DNA of 64,000 bases from the NCBI RefSeq assembly GCF_025766255.1, contig NW_026516665.1, positions 930,001 to 994,000 on the forward strand. Direction: 5' to 3'. The position numbers and the translations under genes were made by a program. Source of the stretch: Zychaea mexicana. Its lineage: Eukaryota; Mucoromycota; Mucoromycetes; Mucorales; Lichtheimiaceae. Of this stretch, positions 11,378 through 23,727 are shown piece after piece (position 1 is the stretch's first letter; every line of letters begins with the position of its first letter). Under the pieces are notes generated by a model, which ran no database searches, had not been told where the DNA came from, and worked only from the letters and a program-made list of their open reading frames with translations.

Positions 11378-12957
11378 ATGACTCAGAAAGATTTATCAGG
11401 AAAGGTGGCTGTCGTTACCGGGGGCGGCAGTGGATTGGGCAAAGCGACTGCTAGTGCGCTTGTCTCGCGCGGCGTCAAGGTCGTGATCGGTGACATATCA
11501 GAGAAACTAGGGGAAGCGACCGTTCAAGAGCTCAACGCAAAGTACGTCATCGTGTCTTAATTTCCGGCCTGGCTGTGCTTGATTGTAGTAGAAAGTCTAA
11601 GTCATTGTCGCGTAATAGAGAGGGCGGATCTAAGGTGGCATCTTTTTTAAAGACCAATGTTGCCAAATACCAAGATAATATTGCACTTTTTCAGCTGGCT
11701 GAAAAAGAGTTTGGCGGTGTGGATGTGAGTAGCTGCTTATAATATATACAGCATAGGGTCAAACGCTGACAGCAAAAGTGGAATCTTATAAGATTGCTTT
11801 TCTGAACGCTGGTATTGGAAGAGGTTGGGATAGTGCTTTCACAGAGCTTGATGGTATGTTACATCTGCATTGAATAGATCGTCTAGTAATAAGTTCAACT
11901 AAAGATTTGACTGTTTTGATAGATGAAGCCGACGAAAATCTATTCAACGTCAACGTTATGGGTGTCGTCAAAGGTGAATTAACCTTGATACTTTTTTTTT
12001 ATGTTAGCTCATGCCTTTATGCGTTTGTAACTTAAAATTGAAACAATTCAGGAACCAAGGTTGCACTTTTGCACCTCGCAAAAAGGGGCGGAGGTGTTAT
12101 CATAAGTACAGCATCAATTGGTGCCTTTTCATCAAATATGTCAGTATAACGTGCTTGATAAGTCAACATCCTGTCATTTGATACAAATAAGCGTTGCCTG
12201 ATACTAACTACTGTATGTATTCTTGCTTTTCTGTACAAAACTATTACACAGAGGTGCAAACGCTTATTGTGCTTCCAAGCACGCTGTTGTCGGATGGACG
12301 AGAGGTTTCGACCTTTTGCCTGAAATTGCAAACGTGCGTGTTAATGCAGGTGTATATTTTCTCTATGATATTCTCCTTTTACACAATAAGATTCCCTGTT
12401 TGCTAACCGTTTTGCTATAAATAACAGTCTGTCCCGCGTTCGTTGAAACTAATTTTATGTCAGCGGCTAAGGATGAAACGCGTAGCACGCCAATGTATGC
12501 CACCCACGATGCGACGCCGAAAGCAAAATTAGAAACAGTGATAAAAGCAGTGCTGACCTTAATTGAAGACGAAACACTTAATGGTAACAAAAAATTCAAG
12601 GCTTTACAACATGCATAGCGATTCGATTATTTGCACGGCAGCGTTACTCTTCTACCAACCAACTGAACTCGTTATGTGCGATTTATATTCCTTAGGTGAA
12701 ACACTTTTAGCACTTCCGGGAGACGTAATCCGCTCCCAACCACGGCCAGAACAGCTACGTAAGTTTAGTTATTAAACGCTTCTATGACACATCCATTTTT
12801 TCAAAAAACAACTGATTGTTGTGTGTGTCAAATAGCGGAATGTATCACACCCAAGTACCTTGAGGTCACGGCAAAAGTTAACAAAGATAGCGTCAGCTTT
12901 TATAAGGACATGCTAAAGACAGCACTGGAGAAATATGAAAAATTAAGCTGCACATAA
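11378..12957 (+). CDS. Short-chain dehydrogenase/reductase (classical SDR)
   Basis: NAD(P)-dependent oxidoreductase of the Rossmann-fold SDR superfamily. The start is MTQKDLSGKVAVVTGG, giving the TGGGSGLG cofactor motif (TGxxxGxG) within the first 25 residues, with VVIGDISEKLG at the second strand. About eight short exons continue through FQLAEKEFGGVD, IAFLNAGIGRGWD (the NAG-type motif), NVNVMGVVKGTKVAL, IISTASIGAFSS (the catalytic Ser), then NAYCASKHAVVGWTRG with the YxxxK pair. VCPAFVETNFM follows, close to the usual CPGxVxT. The last exon ends KEKLSC-like (YEKLSCT) at the TAA 12955-12957. Both the Tyr and the Lys are present, so it should be active. The substrate is unknown. It lies between ALDH genes, so an alcohol-to-aldehyde-to-acid path is possible but only inferred. 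Confidence 0.85.
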
Positions 12958-14089
12958 AGTGATCACAGCCGTGCTTTCTCTTATACATAGGATACGATGA
13001 CAGATATGTAGCTGCAGTAACTTATTACAGCAAACAGTGAAGCTATGCTGGTAGTAATAATAATGGCAATAAAAACCACTTGTTATAAAAGATTTATTTC
13101 GACTTCTGTGCTCTGTCCTCATATTTTATGGGTAAGTTTGAATATTTCCCCAGCGAGGGAGAGAACTATTAGCACTATCATTATTCTAATATGATTAACA
13201 GCGCAGTCCTATTAGGAGACACTACTCTAAATAGTGAAAACTTACCCTAGTATCTCTCCTGTGCTTTTTCTCCCTTTTCCTCCAAGAATTAATCATGTCT
13301 ACACCGCCAAACTCTTTCACGGCGCGTTGGAATAAGGCAATGTTATTCTTGTACTTGGAGACATTGGTTTGTTTGTTGGAAAATTGCGGTAGATTTACCG
13401 ACTCTGAGTGATTGGTATTGTGTTATTATCGTGTTATGAAGTTTGTTTTGTTCCGTTTAGTAGCACGCTATTTGTCGTTTCTACTTATTTTTCATTGATA
13501 CATATCTTGCACGGCTGCTTCACCATGTTCTTGAGAAATGTCGCCAATGAGCCTTTCTCTTTCGTCGCCGCTTGGATGCACTACCAGGAACCATTGATTA
13601 AGCATAAATCGGAGCTATACCAACATATTGCTCTGTGTAGCAATTTGCAATCTGTGGACAGCCTATATGCACTGTAAGTTTCAATAGCATGCTGGTCTCA
13701 CTCTTATTATGTACTGTCTGATCATGATAAAGCCGTGTAACCTTGTATAATTTCGATCTTGAGTTTATAGCTTTGCGTGCAAGTACATGTTCGGCGAATC
13801 GCCCAGTCATTCTAGTTAAGGCCAAAATACGGATACGCATCGCCGGTGTTGCCCAAATACGATGCTTCTCAGAGTGTGAAGGATATATTATGATGTTTGA
13901 GGGAGAGCGAAAAAGCCCCACCATCCTATACTATGCAGCTTCAATAAGACGATGCTTTACCTTGGTGACGTAGTAGTATTATGCGAACAGAAAAAGCACA
14001 CGACGTATCCTTCCTTCAGCGCTGCGTATAACTGGATAAGGTATAATCTTGTTTATTGTAATTATTGCAAAATGTATAGTATGGCTCAT
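12958..14089. other. Intergenic with unresolved short open frames
   Basis: Plus-strand pieces at 13294-13365 (MSTPPNSFTARWNKAMLF) and 13525-13674 (FLRNVANEPFSFVAAWMHYQ) look faintly coding and could be exons of a small or broken gene, but no splice join gives a continuous frame that I trust. No family is recognised. Confidence 0.3.
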
Positions 14090-14791
14090 TCAAAGTTTTG
14101 CTTTCTTAAGGCAGAAATAAAGCATGCCTGCTTCTTTGGGAAACATTTTGGTATCCATGGCTCCAAATACATAATCATCAGTGAGGTACCGGAAGTGATC
14201 GATGATGGGATGCGTATCGTAAATCATGGCAGTAGAGAGCACGCCGCGATATTCGACCTTTCGTAGCTTTTTTGTTCAAAAAACAGCAACAAAGAGAAAA
14301 AAAACCTGCCCATTAGTAGACTGTCGCCAGAAGTTCTACAAAATAGCTTCCACACTTTTCTTCATGGCATATTTTAGACCATTCAAGACGACTCACCGAA
14401 GCATAACCGTATTGCTCGTTAAATACTCGCTCTCCCTTGTCATTGAGACACATGACCGGCTGCACGTTATCTTCTGAATAAAAGTCTTTCCCATCAAACT
14501 TTGCTTCCTTGAGTTGCTGGACGCCTGGATGACCTGTTTCGACATATGGACCTGGTCTCCAAGAACCCGTCAACGACTCGGCATCAAGCGGCTTTAACTT
14601 TTCAAAAAGGGCTGCGATTTCAATTTCCTTGACTGGATTGCCCGATTGGATGAGGGCCAGAAGTTCTTTTTCGCTACGAGAGTTCAAACGAAATAAGCGA
14701 GTTCAGTCGATGCTAAGTTTATGACTGCTGGTGTATTGTGCGGGTTTGTGCTATGCATAACTTACGGAGTGCTTTCGTTTGTATCCACCAT
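14090..14791 (-). CDS. GXWXG / DUF4334 domain protein
   Basis: Three exons, 14791-14766, 14673-14397 and 14266-14090, give 159 residues with both splice phases intact. The N-terminal half carries the family motif LTGSWRPG (GxWxG), followed by HPGVQQLKEAKFDGKDFYSE and VFNEQYGYAS. The C-terminal half is the DUF4334 module: VEYRGVLSTAMIYDTHPIID, then HFRYLTDDYVFGAMDTK and a terminal LYFCLKKAKL. Members are small soluble proteins of unknown biochemical role, and in bacteria they often sit near oxidoreductase genes. Here the gene lies between an SDR and ALDH genes. The tiny 26-base first exon was found from the GTAAGT donor after ACTCC. The opposite-strand frame across exon 3 is a shadow. Confidence 0.83.
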
Positions 14792-16730
14792 TTTCGAGTA
14801 CGCCTTTTGTTTTTACCATTTTCACCGGTGTTTGTCCTTTTTATATGTGGTTGTGCCTGTAAGGCTGATCAATCTTACGAAATTTTGACCCCTTGCCAGA
14901 ACTGTACAATCTCTAAAATAATAAAACTCCTTTGCATATACCAATTCTTTGTCATCGAACGTATAAACTGAAAAATCAACGAGTGATTTTTTCCGAGCAT
15001 TAACAAGCGAGACAAATTTGCATCCTCTTCGTGATGATTTTTCCTACTAATACTCTTATAGCGAGGACAACATATTTTATGTGGTGATTTTTGCTGAGTG
15101 TACCTTCTTAGTAATAGTAGTAGCTTCTTTTTACCATGTTGTTAATTTCATTGTTTATCTAAAGTTTGCAGCCCTCCCCTCTTTTTATGCCACCCACATG
15201 ATCTCCTTGAATCAGTGAGCCATTCACAGCCAATAGTAAAATTCAATGGATGCTGAAAATGCTATATGCAGCAAACATACTTGCATACAGTATTAGAGAT
15301 TATAACAATCGGCATCAGGTTTAACTGCTTCTATCTGTATGCTTTTATGTCCTTTTTTAAGTAGTATCCGTCGAATGCATGCAACAATCAGTAGTTTGGA
15401 TTCTTCTTTTGTACTACATGGAGAAAGTACTGTTATTACTGTAACCGTTCGTTTGTTTCGGTGAAAAGTATCAAGCTTCTTTTAACTCAATAGCAGTGAT
15501 ACATAGTGCTTCTACGACGTACGTAATTTAGCGAGCCGCCCAAGCTGAGGTCGCACAGATGTTGCCAGGACGAAAAGCAAAACGTAGGGATTCGAGAACG
15601 ATATAGTGCATAGGGAAAAAAGGTTTGTGTAATATGGATATCTTTGGCAGCCTTTCTGCTTTTTTGAACATCGGCACTCGGCGGGCCGACTGGGGACTGA
15701 GCATTTTACATTGCTACGTGTATCATCAATGTGAGAATGTGTGTAGTTTAAATCATGTGCATCAACATGTCAGCCTCCTCTCTCCATCATGCATGTAAAA
15801 GCTTCCTTATACAGGCCATATTTGTCAAGCTCACCTTTGTAAGCTCTCCGAAGGTCTGTAGATATCGTGATAATTCATGTAACTATATCATGATGCGATG
15901 ACTACATTACATCCATATTTACGGCTTTTTGGATCAAATGGCATGTTCTCCAGCAAGAATATTCATCCGCATACGAGTATCCATCCTTGCTGCACACGTC
16001 ACATCCCTTTCTATTTTTGTACCAAAGCGAATCTGCTTCGCGCTACTTTGTTTCGATTATGCAAGGCCATCATGCCAAGTCAATATGATATGATATCTTA
16101 GGGTCTTTATTGAAGTTTGGTAATTTTACCTATAGATATATATATATATATATATATATAGATGGTGATGGCACCGTTTCTTCGAGCTCACTGTTTATGA
16201 TGTCGACTAGTTGACATGGATTATACAACCAATCTTTAAGAAACCCGCTCAGAAAATTGAACCACAACCTTCTTTTGTCAGACATTGTACGTTTCCCGAA
16301 TTCTTAAAGTAGGTTTCGTAATCTCGTCCCTAATATTACTCACCTTTATGATAGGTTTTCGTGGTGCAGAAAGAGTTTTGAGGCAAAAGTGTGGTTGTTA
16401 CCGTATTGAGCTGTTCATGTTATCGAGTTACTTTACTCTATAGTAGTAACAGCATTACAACCTTCGTTTCCCGCCATGTTTTGTTCAAGTTATGCATGTT
16501 CTCGATTCTGAAAATGCTGCGTGGCAACACCGACAAAAACCTTAATCAACGTTGGACAACAACACCCAAGTTAAGACAGTGAAAGAAACGCTTAGCTTGC
16601 TATGGCAATATAGTGGCTACAGCTTACCTCAGTGATAGTCAATATGGGCTCGTATAAATATGAACAAGATTCTTCTCGAGGTCCCTCTCGTTTCTTTTCC
16701 TTTTAAGCAACAGAGCTCACATAAGGAAAT
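14792..16730. other. Intergenic, no gene recognised
   Basis: About 1.9 kb of AT-rich DNA with no coding pattern on either strand. It holds the TA microsatellite listed separately near 16134. Confidence 0.55.
16134..16160. repeat. (TA)n microsatellite
   Basis: About 26 bases of near-perfect alternating T and A with short flanking imperfections, in an empty region. Confidence 0.9.
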
Positions 16731-17178
16731 ATGTCGTCGTCATTTATCACCGAGATCACCGCCCCAGATGGTCATAAAGTTACTGATATCATATATCTTA
16801 TGTCGCAACCACAAATGGTTTAATGTACTACTGTATATAGATATCCTTTGCATATTTTACATCCTATTCTCGTAAAATTTCTTACTTAACACTTTCAGTT
16901 AAAGCCGGTCTTTACATAAACAATGAGTTCGTTGCTGGTGCCGTGTCTAACGCGTTGGAAGCAGGCACAAACTGTAAATTATAACCATAATCGTTGGTAA
17001 AATAATAGACTAACATACATGATTTAAATTAGGGGTCAATAACTATTACAGTGCCAGCCCGGCCGAGCCATTTGGTGGTTACAAACAGTCAGGCATAGCT
17101 CGGAAGTGCGGCGAGTACGCTCTGGATAAATATACCCAAGTCAAGGCTATGAAGTTTAACACTGGAAAGCCTATGTAA
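16731..17178 (+). pseudogene. Aldehyde dehydrogenase remnant with the whole centre deleted
   Basis: The first exon ([18 protein letters not shown]) matches the start of both intact ALDH genes. A homologous intron follows, and then [15 protein letters not shown], equivalent to exon 2. In the same exon the sequence jumps straight to VSNALEAGT, which in the full-length genes lies near residue 440. The final intron and exon follow with [20 protein letters not shown], then DKYTQVKAMKFNTGKPM and a TAA at 17176-17178. Roughly 390 codons are missing, including the cofactor site and the catalytic Glu and Cys, so no dehydrogenase activity is possible. The junction keeps the frame. The first donor, GTTAGT in the 26717 gene, is degraded here to a GATATC context. 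Most likely a pseudogene. Confidence 0.85.
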
Positions 17179-17449
17179 TCTAGTTGAGCAGGCTCTCGTT
17201 CCTACTTCTTTTTCTTTGGAAATAAAAATCTTTGATTGACGGTACCATAGTATATTCTTTGATTGAAGTGAACTAACTTTGCAAGACTTGATAAATTAAG
17301 GGTTCGACTTCCACATATATATCAGCGGGAAGCATAATTAATATCTACTTGGAAGCAGTCGCTCGGTAGTCGGACACTATCTTATTTCCACACGTTTTCA
17401 GTCCCAGTATCCGCTTTCTCACCTTTCTCTCTGTTACCTTTCTTACCAA

Positions 17450-18994
17450 ATGTCTTTTGCACAGAAGCGAGAGCGACGTGCCAATGCGGGTAGCCGGTAA
17501 TATCTTTTGTACCTAGTTATCGATACCTAATGAACAAGAAAAAAGTAGGAAGAACCTGGAAATTCATACCCTGTTTTTTGTAGCATGCGTGCGCTACTCG
17601 ATCAAGAGGAGGAAATGGAAGAACTTTTTGAGGAATCTGTGAGCGACGACGAAGAATTTATCACTAAACGTAAGCTCAGCACAACGAATCTACCCATCAA
17701 TCTGGTTGATGTTGGAATCGATACTAATCCAAGTGGATGTTGATTATAGCCGAAGACGAAGTACAGGATACCGTTGATTCTGATTTTGACACTGAATCGT
17801 CCGATGAAGAACGTGAGCAGGAAGAGCTAGGACGACAAGTCGACAAACAAATCGCAATAGAAGAACGTCAGGTATTTATATTGGATACTTTGAGATATTG
17901 TAGACTACGTCAAGTGCGTATACTATGAATGGAAAGGCTGATACGAAGAAATTAAGGCACGACGAGCACCACCTCCACCTGCAGCCATTCAATCACGCGC
18001 TCCAAAACGACGACAACCAAAAACCAAACCGGCAGCAACAGAACAACAACAACAGCAACAACAACGTCGACGGCGAAGCGAAGTCGATGCCGTACGCCAA
18101 TCATCCCGAGCCAATACAGTTCGCAACCGACTTCAGGTCGAAGAGCAGATACGTGAATACAAAAGCCGACGTGCACAACTTCCGAAACGCGACAGACCGG
18201 CCGTCAAACAATTAACACAAGAAGAGCTCCTTGCAGAAGCAGTCATCACCGAACGCGAAAACCGAGAATCGTTAGAGCTATGGCAGCAAAAGGAAACTGA
18301 AAGGAGAGCCAAAATGAAGAAGAAGGATAAAAAGCGGATCGTGGGTCCGTTTGTACGATACGCGTCATTCACGGAAGATCCAGACAAACGCCCTAAACGT
18401 CGTAAGATCATCATGATTTCGGTCTCGGACGAAAACGGCGAGAACAATGTGCATACAGAAATCACAGATCCATTAACATTGGCGTGGCAGGAGAAACGGG
18501 ATATGGAACAGAGCGAGGCAGTGGGACGCAACCTAATTTCGTTCATGCAGACTGGAGACGAGGAACAACAGAGTAGTAGAAGGCTAGTGAATCTGACAGG
18601 ATTATCGGATCGTGACATGGATCGAACAGATCTGGTACCAGAGCTGGCAGCTTGGGCAGAACGGCCCACACGACCTGCAAAACCAACAATGTGTCCAATA
18701 ACCGGTTTACCAGCACGCTATCTCGATCCAAAAACAATGGTGCCCTATGCCAATCTCGAAGCATACAAAACTATCCAGAAGACTCTGCATAACAAAGCGG
18801 TGTGGTCGTCGGATTACAAGGTGTATGTTGGCGAGCCTTCGGCAGGTGCCAATGGTGTACCTGAGGGATGGCAACGGGCAATCAGCGGGAAACGAGAAGG
18901 CCAGGTGGACTGGCAAAGATCGAACGGCGACGTTGAATGTCCTGACTGGTTTAATGAAATGCACAACACCTTGTCATTCCCCAATCCAAACTGA
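17450..18994 (+). CDS. VPS72: SWR1 complex subunit, VPS72/YL1 (Swc2) family
   Basis: Subunit that hands H2A.Z-H2B dimers to the SWR1 remodeller. Exon 1 (17450-17496) encodes MSFAQKRERRANAGSR, the conserved YL1 start. Exon 2 (17584-17669) gives ALLDQEEEMEELFEE, and exon 3 (from 17750) continues the acidic H2A.Z-binding segment DTVDSDFDTESSDEEREQEE. The last exon, from about 17949, has a basic and Gln-rich region (QQQQQQQRRRRSEVD), then KKKDKKRIVGPFVRYASF and the YL1 C-terminal domain MCPITGLPARYLDPKTMVPY. The exon 3/exon 4 join is uncertain. A GTCAGG donor at 17867 with the AG at 17948 restores the frame, while the more obvious GTATTT donor at 17872 does not. The stop is at 18992-18994. Confidence 0.9.
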
Positions 18995-19372
18995 TCTTTA
19001 TATTCATGCGCACATGCCTCCCTACATTATATACCATTTTGCATCTATCCCTCTCATAAAAGAACCTCTCCACTCTGTAAATAGTAACAAATCCAACCTT
19101 CTTGATCCATCTTTCTTGCATATAAAATTTCTAGTGGTATAGCATTGTAGCATAATAGTGTTTTGATGCAAAATATGATTTACTCCTTTTTTTTATACAG
19201 TGCATGGATGAAAGAATGAAAAAAAAACACAACAGATGAAATAAATAGACAGAAAATGATTTTGTTTTCTTGTTTACGACCTGATGAAAAAAGAGTCATT
19301 GTTAAAATTATACTCAACCCACATTCCACTAGACAATGTGTATCATACCCTTTCCCCAACTCCTATATATAC

Positions 19373-20704
<1,332 letters not shown>

Positions 20705-21294
20705 GATCGATGAGGGTGAAGGGGGGCAACAGCAAAAGAAAAAAAGAGTTTTTTTTCTTGACCCGCAAAATGTAGGAATAAGCCTTCGCCGTTTCGTAAG
20801 GAAAGCGGAGTTGTGTCGAATTGCATAGCCAACCAATACAGCACAAAAGACAGACATACACTTTCTGTTGGTTAGTTTGCTGCTGTCATTATGCATCTGT
20901 TTCGATAACCCGCTGAATGCAAAAGAAAAGAGGATTACGCTACTGCTCTAAAGGGACTGGAATGTTTTGCTTTGAATGGACAAGCAGTGATATCGATGAT
21001 AGGCAAGTGATCTTTTCGGATGGAAAGCAAACAATAGACAGATCATGATGCAGCATCAATTTTCATGCCATCACTTTCGGGTACCGGGGCACTTGTGTAC
21101 GCATTGGATCCTCCTTTTGCTGTTGCTACAAATCATCACCACTATCGTTAGAGAGCGAACAAACGGATCATCATCAACGATGATGGAATAAATAACACTG
21201 TACACCTCGACGTGTGATGATTATCTCTCTTTCCTTTTTTTATTTTCCTCGCATTTATCAACTTGCGCTTTTTTGTTTGACTCAACAATTAATA

Positions 21295-21720
21295 ATGTAC
21301 GATGAAGAAAAGGCTCATACACCATCGCCACCACTACCGCCGCCGCCAGCATACACCTACTACAATGTACAGCGTCAGCATTTTGCACAACAACACATGC
21401 CGCCACTAGCACGACCACCTCCGCCGCCGCCATACAGAAGCATTGTTCGACCACCGCCCCCTTTGACACTGCTCGAATCACACTATGGTGAGACATTCAA
21501 CGAGTCGCCAGTCTATCCTACATTGTCGCACCAGGAAGAAGAAGAAGAAGAAGATCGACGAGAACTGCGACGGCGGCAAGGAGGATGCTGCCCTTCAAGC
21601 TGGAGAACAGTGCTACGAGAAGGACGAGGGACGTTTTTCGGGTGCTGTTCGTGTGTTCTTTTGATATTACTTGTCATTGTCATTACCATTACTGTCAATC
21701 CCGGGTGGCGCAAAATATAA
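21295..21720 (+). CDS. Proline-rich tail-anchored membrane protein, hypothetical
   Basis: Single exon of 141 codons. Residues 8-60 are rich in Pro and Tyr (SPPLPPPPAYTYYNVQRQ, then RPPPPPPYRSIVRPPPP), suited to binding WW or SH3 domains. A Glu-rich run (EEEEEED) and a basic Arg patch follow. Then comes a Cys/Gly turn and one hydrophobic helix near the end, CSCVLLILLVIVITITV, with the short tail NPGWRKI. The layout implies a cytosolic adaptor anchored by its C-terminus. No family is recognised. The upstream ATG at 21214 lies in the same frame, but the region between it and 21295 resembles a pyrimidine-rich leader, so I prefer 21295. Confidence 0.62.
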   Translation: MYDEEKAHTPSPPLPPPPAYTYYNVQRQHFAQQHMPPLARPPPPPPYRSIVRPPPPLTLLESHYGETFNESPVYPTLSHQEEEEEEDRRELRRRQGGCCPSSWRTVLREGRGTFFGCCSCVLLILLVIVITITVNPGWRKI

Positions 21721-21883
21721 TTCATGTTTGCTTACAAAAGGTCTTTGTAAACCGTGTTTGGGTGTGGAAAAAACAATAATTTTGGGGTACTTTGGGTCGC
21801 ATCGTGTAATCTTTTCCCTTTCTTTTTTACTTTTAGTTTATTTTGTTCTTGATGGTGTCACTGAGTTCATCGAAAACACTACT

Positions 21884-22201
21884 ATGAAAACTAAACGCAC
21901 ACACCATCATCTTTCTGAATCAAAGCTTAAACGCATCAATGAATACAGCAACCGACTCAAAGAGCAGTTGGAAATGCCGCGGATACCAGTCAGCAAAGCA
22001 TCAGAAAGGCAAGTCAACGAAAGAAAGTTCGATAAGCTCCTACCCATACCCACTAACAATGCGGGTTGGAAAACTAGCTTGATAGATTATTGCAACAACA
22101 CGCGTGATCCTCTCGTTCCATCTGTATGGGGTCCAGTCGAGCGCCAGGATGATCCGTTTGCGCCTATGGGAAACAAGTTTTTGTGCTGCAACATCATGTA
22201 A
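21884..22201 (+). CDS. Heterotrimeric G-protein gamma subunit with a GC-AG intron
   Basis: Partner of G-beta in pheromone or nutrient signalling at the plasma membrane. MKTKRTHHHLSESKLKRINE opens the N-terminal coiled-coil helix, continuing YSNRLKEQLEMPRIPVSKAS. The C-terminal half reads SLIDYCNNTRDPLVPSVWGP, then DDPFAPMGNKFLCCNIM. The last four residues, CNIM, form a CaaX box for farnesylation, and the Cys before it is a likely palmitoylation site. Between the halves lies a 69-base stretch (22009-22077) with no counterpart in the family. It begins GCAAGT, contains CACTAAC near its 3' end and ends CTAG, as expected of a GC-AG intron. Splicing it gives an 82-residue protein of normal size; retention would insert 23 residues. 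Confidence 0.87.
   Translation: MKTKRTHHHLSESKLKRINEYSNRLKEQLEMPRIPVSKASERQVNERKFDKLLPIPTNNAGWKTSLIDYCNNTRDPLVPSVWGPVERQDDPFAPMGNKFLCCNIM
22009..22077 (+). other. Probable GC-AG intron, length a multiple of three and without a stop
   Basis: Donor GCAAGT, branch-like CACTAAC about 23 bases before the acceptor, acceptor ACTAG. Removal joins SKASE to SLIDYC, which matches the G-gamma family; retention keeps the frame open. Confidence 0.75.
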
Positions 22202-23727
22202 AGACACATACAGCTAATCTAATACCCTTCCTCTCTTGTCCATACAACAGAATCATACAAACAAGTTGATTTATCACATGAAGTCCATTTTCATAGTAAA
22301 GGGAAGCAAGGAGCGTGATAATCATACGCATCATTGGCGTACTTTATAAAAGCGTTGCGGTCTCTGTCCTTTGTATGAATCGTTTTTTTTTCCTTTACTA
22401 TTTTTTATAAAATGCTTGCAATACGTACTCCTACGTCTCCATGGAAACGGGTCATCGCTTCCACGATACGATCTTTACATTGCATAACAACAACCAATGT
22501 TGCCATAGCAAACGAGACGTCTGTGAGCCGTGGTGCGCTCGAGTGTCGCGAACAGCCCCTTCATTTGCACGCCATGCTGACCGATACTACGGTCTATGTT
22601 CCTCAAGAGAACGTAACAATGAATGATGAGATTACAGGTTGTTCGCCACCGCAGGAGAGGCATAATATCTTATCCTCCTCCTCCTTCTCAAACGCAATAT
22701 GAAGGAGCCCGGGGCTATGAGCGGACGGTTTCGGGAGAATGCAAATGGAGGCTACCATTTCCACGTGATACGATACGCGAACAAAAAGACGTCCCGCGCA
22801 CGCTCCAAATTTGATTTGTTGTTTATATGTTTATGCTGTGGAGAATGGTCAAGATACCACGCTACCCAGTCTGTGATACATACCAACGACGCGTCTCCAA
22901 TCGACGTCGAATGGCAGAGTGGCATTTGCGCACGGCTCTTGATGTTATTGTTGGTGTTTGTAGTAATTATAGCAAGTAATAAATGGTCATTTGATCCTCT
23001 CCCTTTCTCTCCTCGGATATTAGGCTGATTGTCGCTGTTAGGTAGTATGCACTGCTGCTACGAATATGCGTCTATTTCGGCAGCTCGATTTCCCACCGAC
23101 CGAACGAATATGGCATCCGCAGAAAAAAAAATTTTTTTTTTCTTGTTCTACCGAATCATCCACTTGCTCTTTTGATCTGGAATATATGTTCTCCGTTCGT
23201 GCTGTATACCTGCACAGAGCAGGTGTAGGCTAACAATACAAGAGCACTTATTGTTCTATTAATCAGTTTAGCAGATAGGCAGTTCCGGTGAACCCGATAG
23301 CATGTACACGTTTCGGTGCACACACACGCACACACACACACTCACTCACGGGGGCTTCTCCAAAGATGAATCCGAACCGATATATAATTTTTTTTTGAGT
23401 GCGGGGTCCATGTGACGGAGGCGACGAGCCACCCACCGCCATAAAACAGCGGACTTTTTTTTTCCACGGCAAAAAAAAAAAAAGACTTGACAAACGAAAC
23501 AACTTCTTTTTTCTTTTGCCCACCCCTCTCTTCTTCTCAACAATCCCCCACCCACTACTTTAAACTTTTTAAAGCAAGGAAAACCTTTCCACGGCTGATC
23601 CTTTCGAAAGAAGCAGTAAACAACGACAACGACAACAAGTTATTAACATTCTGTTCTAGACATTTGTATATATATATTCTTTCGCATACCCCCCTTCATT
23701 TCATAAAAAAAGAACACAACAATAAGC
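22202..23727. other. Intergenic with two doubtful open frames, upstream of PRPP synthetase
   Basis: Plus-strand frames at 22412-22702 and 22699-23028 overlap by four bases. The second ends in a hydrophobic helix (RLLMLLLVFVVIIAS) and the region between them can be read with a PPPPSQTQYEGARGYER stretch, reminiscent of the proline-rich gene at 21295, but no splice model joins them convincingly. From 23110 to 23500 there are homopolymer A/T runs and a short CA repeat near 23320. The last 200 bases are a pyrimidine-rich leader typical of a highly expressed gene. Confidence 0.35.

Noticed and set aside
13952..14266. Plus-strand open frame of 104 codons with coding-like composition
   Set aside because: It is the antisense shadow of the third exon of the GXWXG/DUF4334 gene, which reads the conserved MIYDTHPIIDHF on the minus strand.
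17280..17330. tRNA T-arm-like GGGTTCGACT
   Set aside because: No matching acceptor stem, anticodon arm or D-arm on either side. I found no convincing tRNA in the window.
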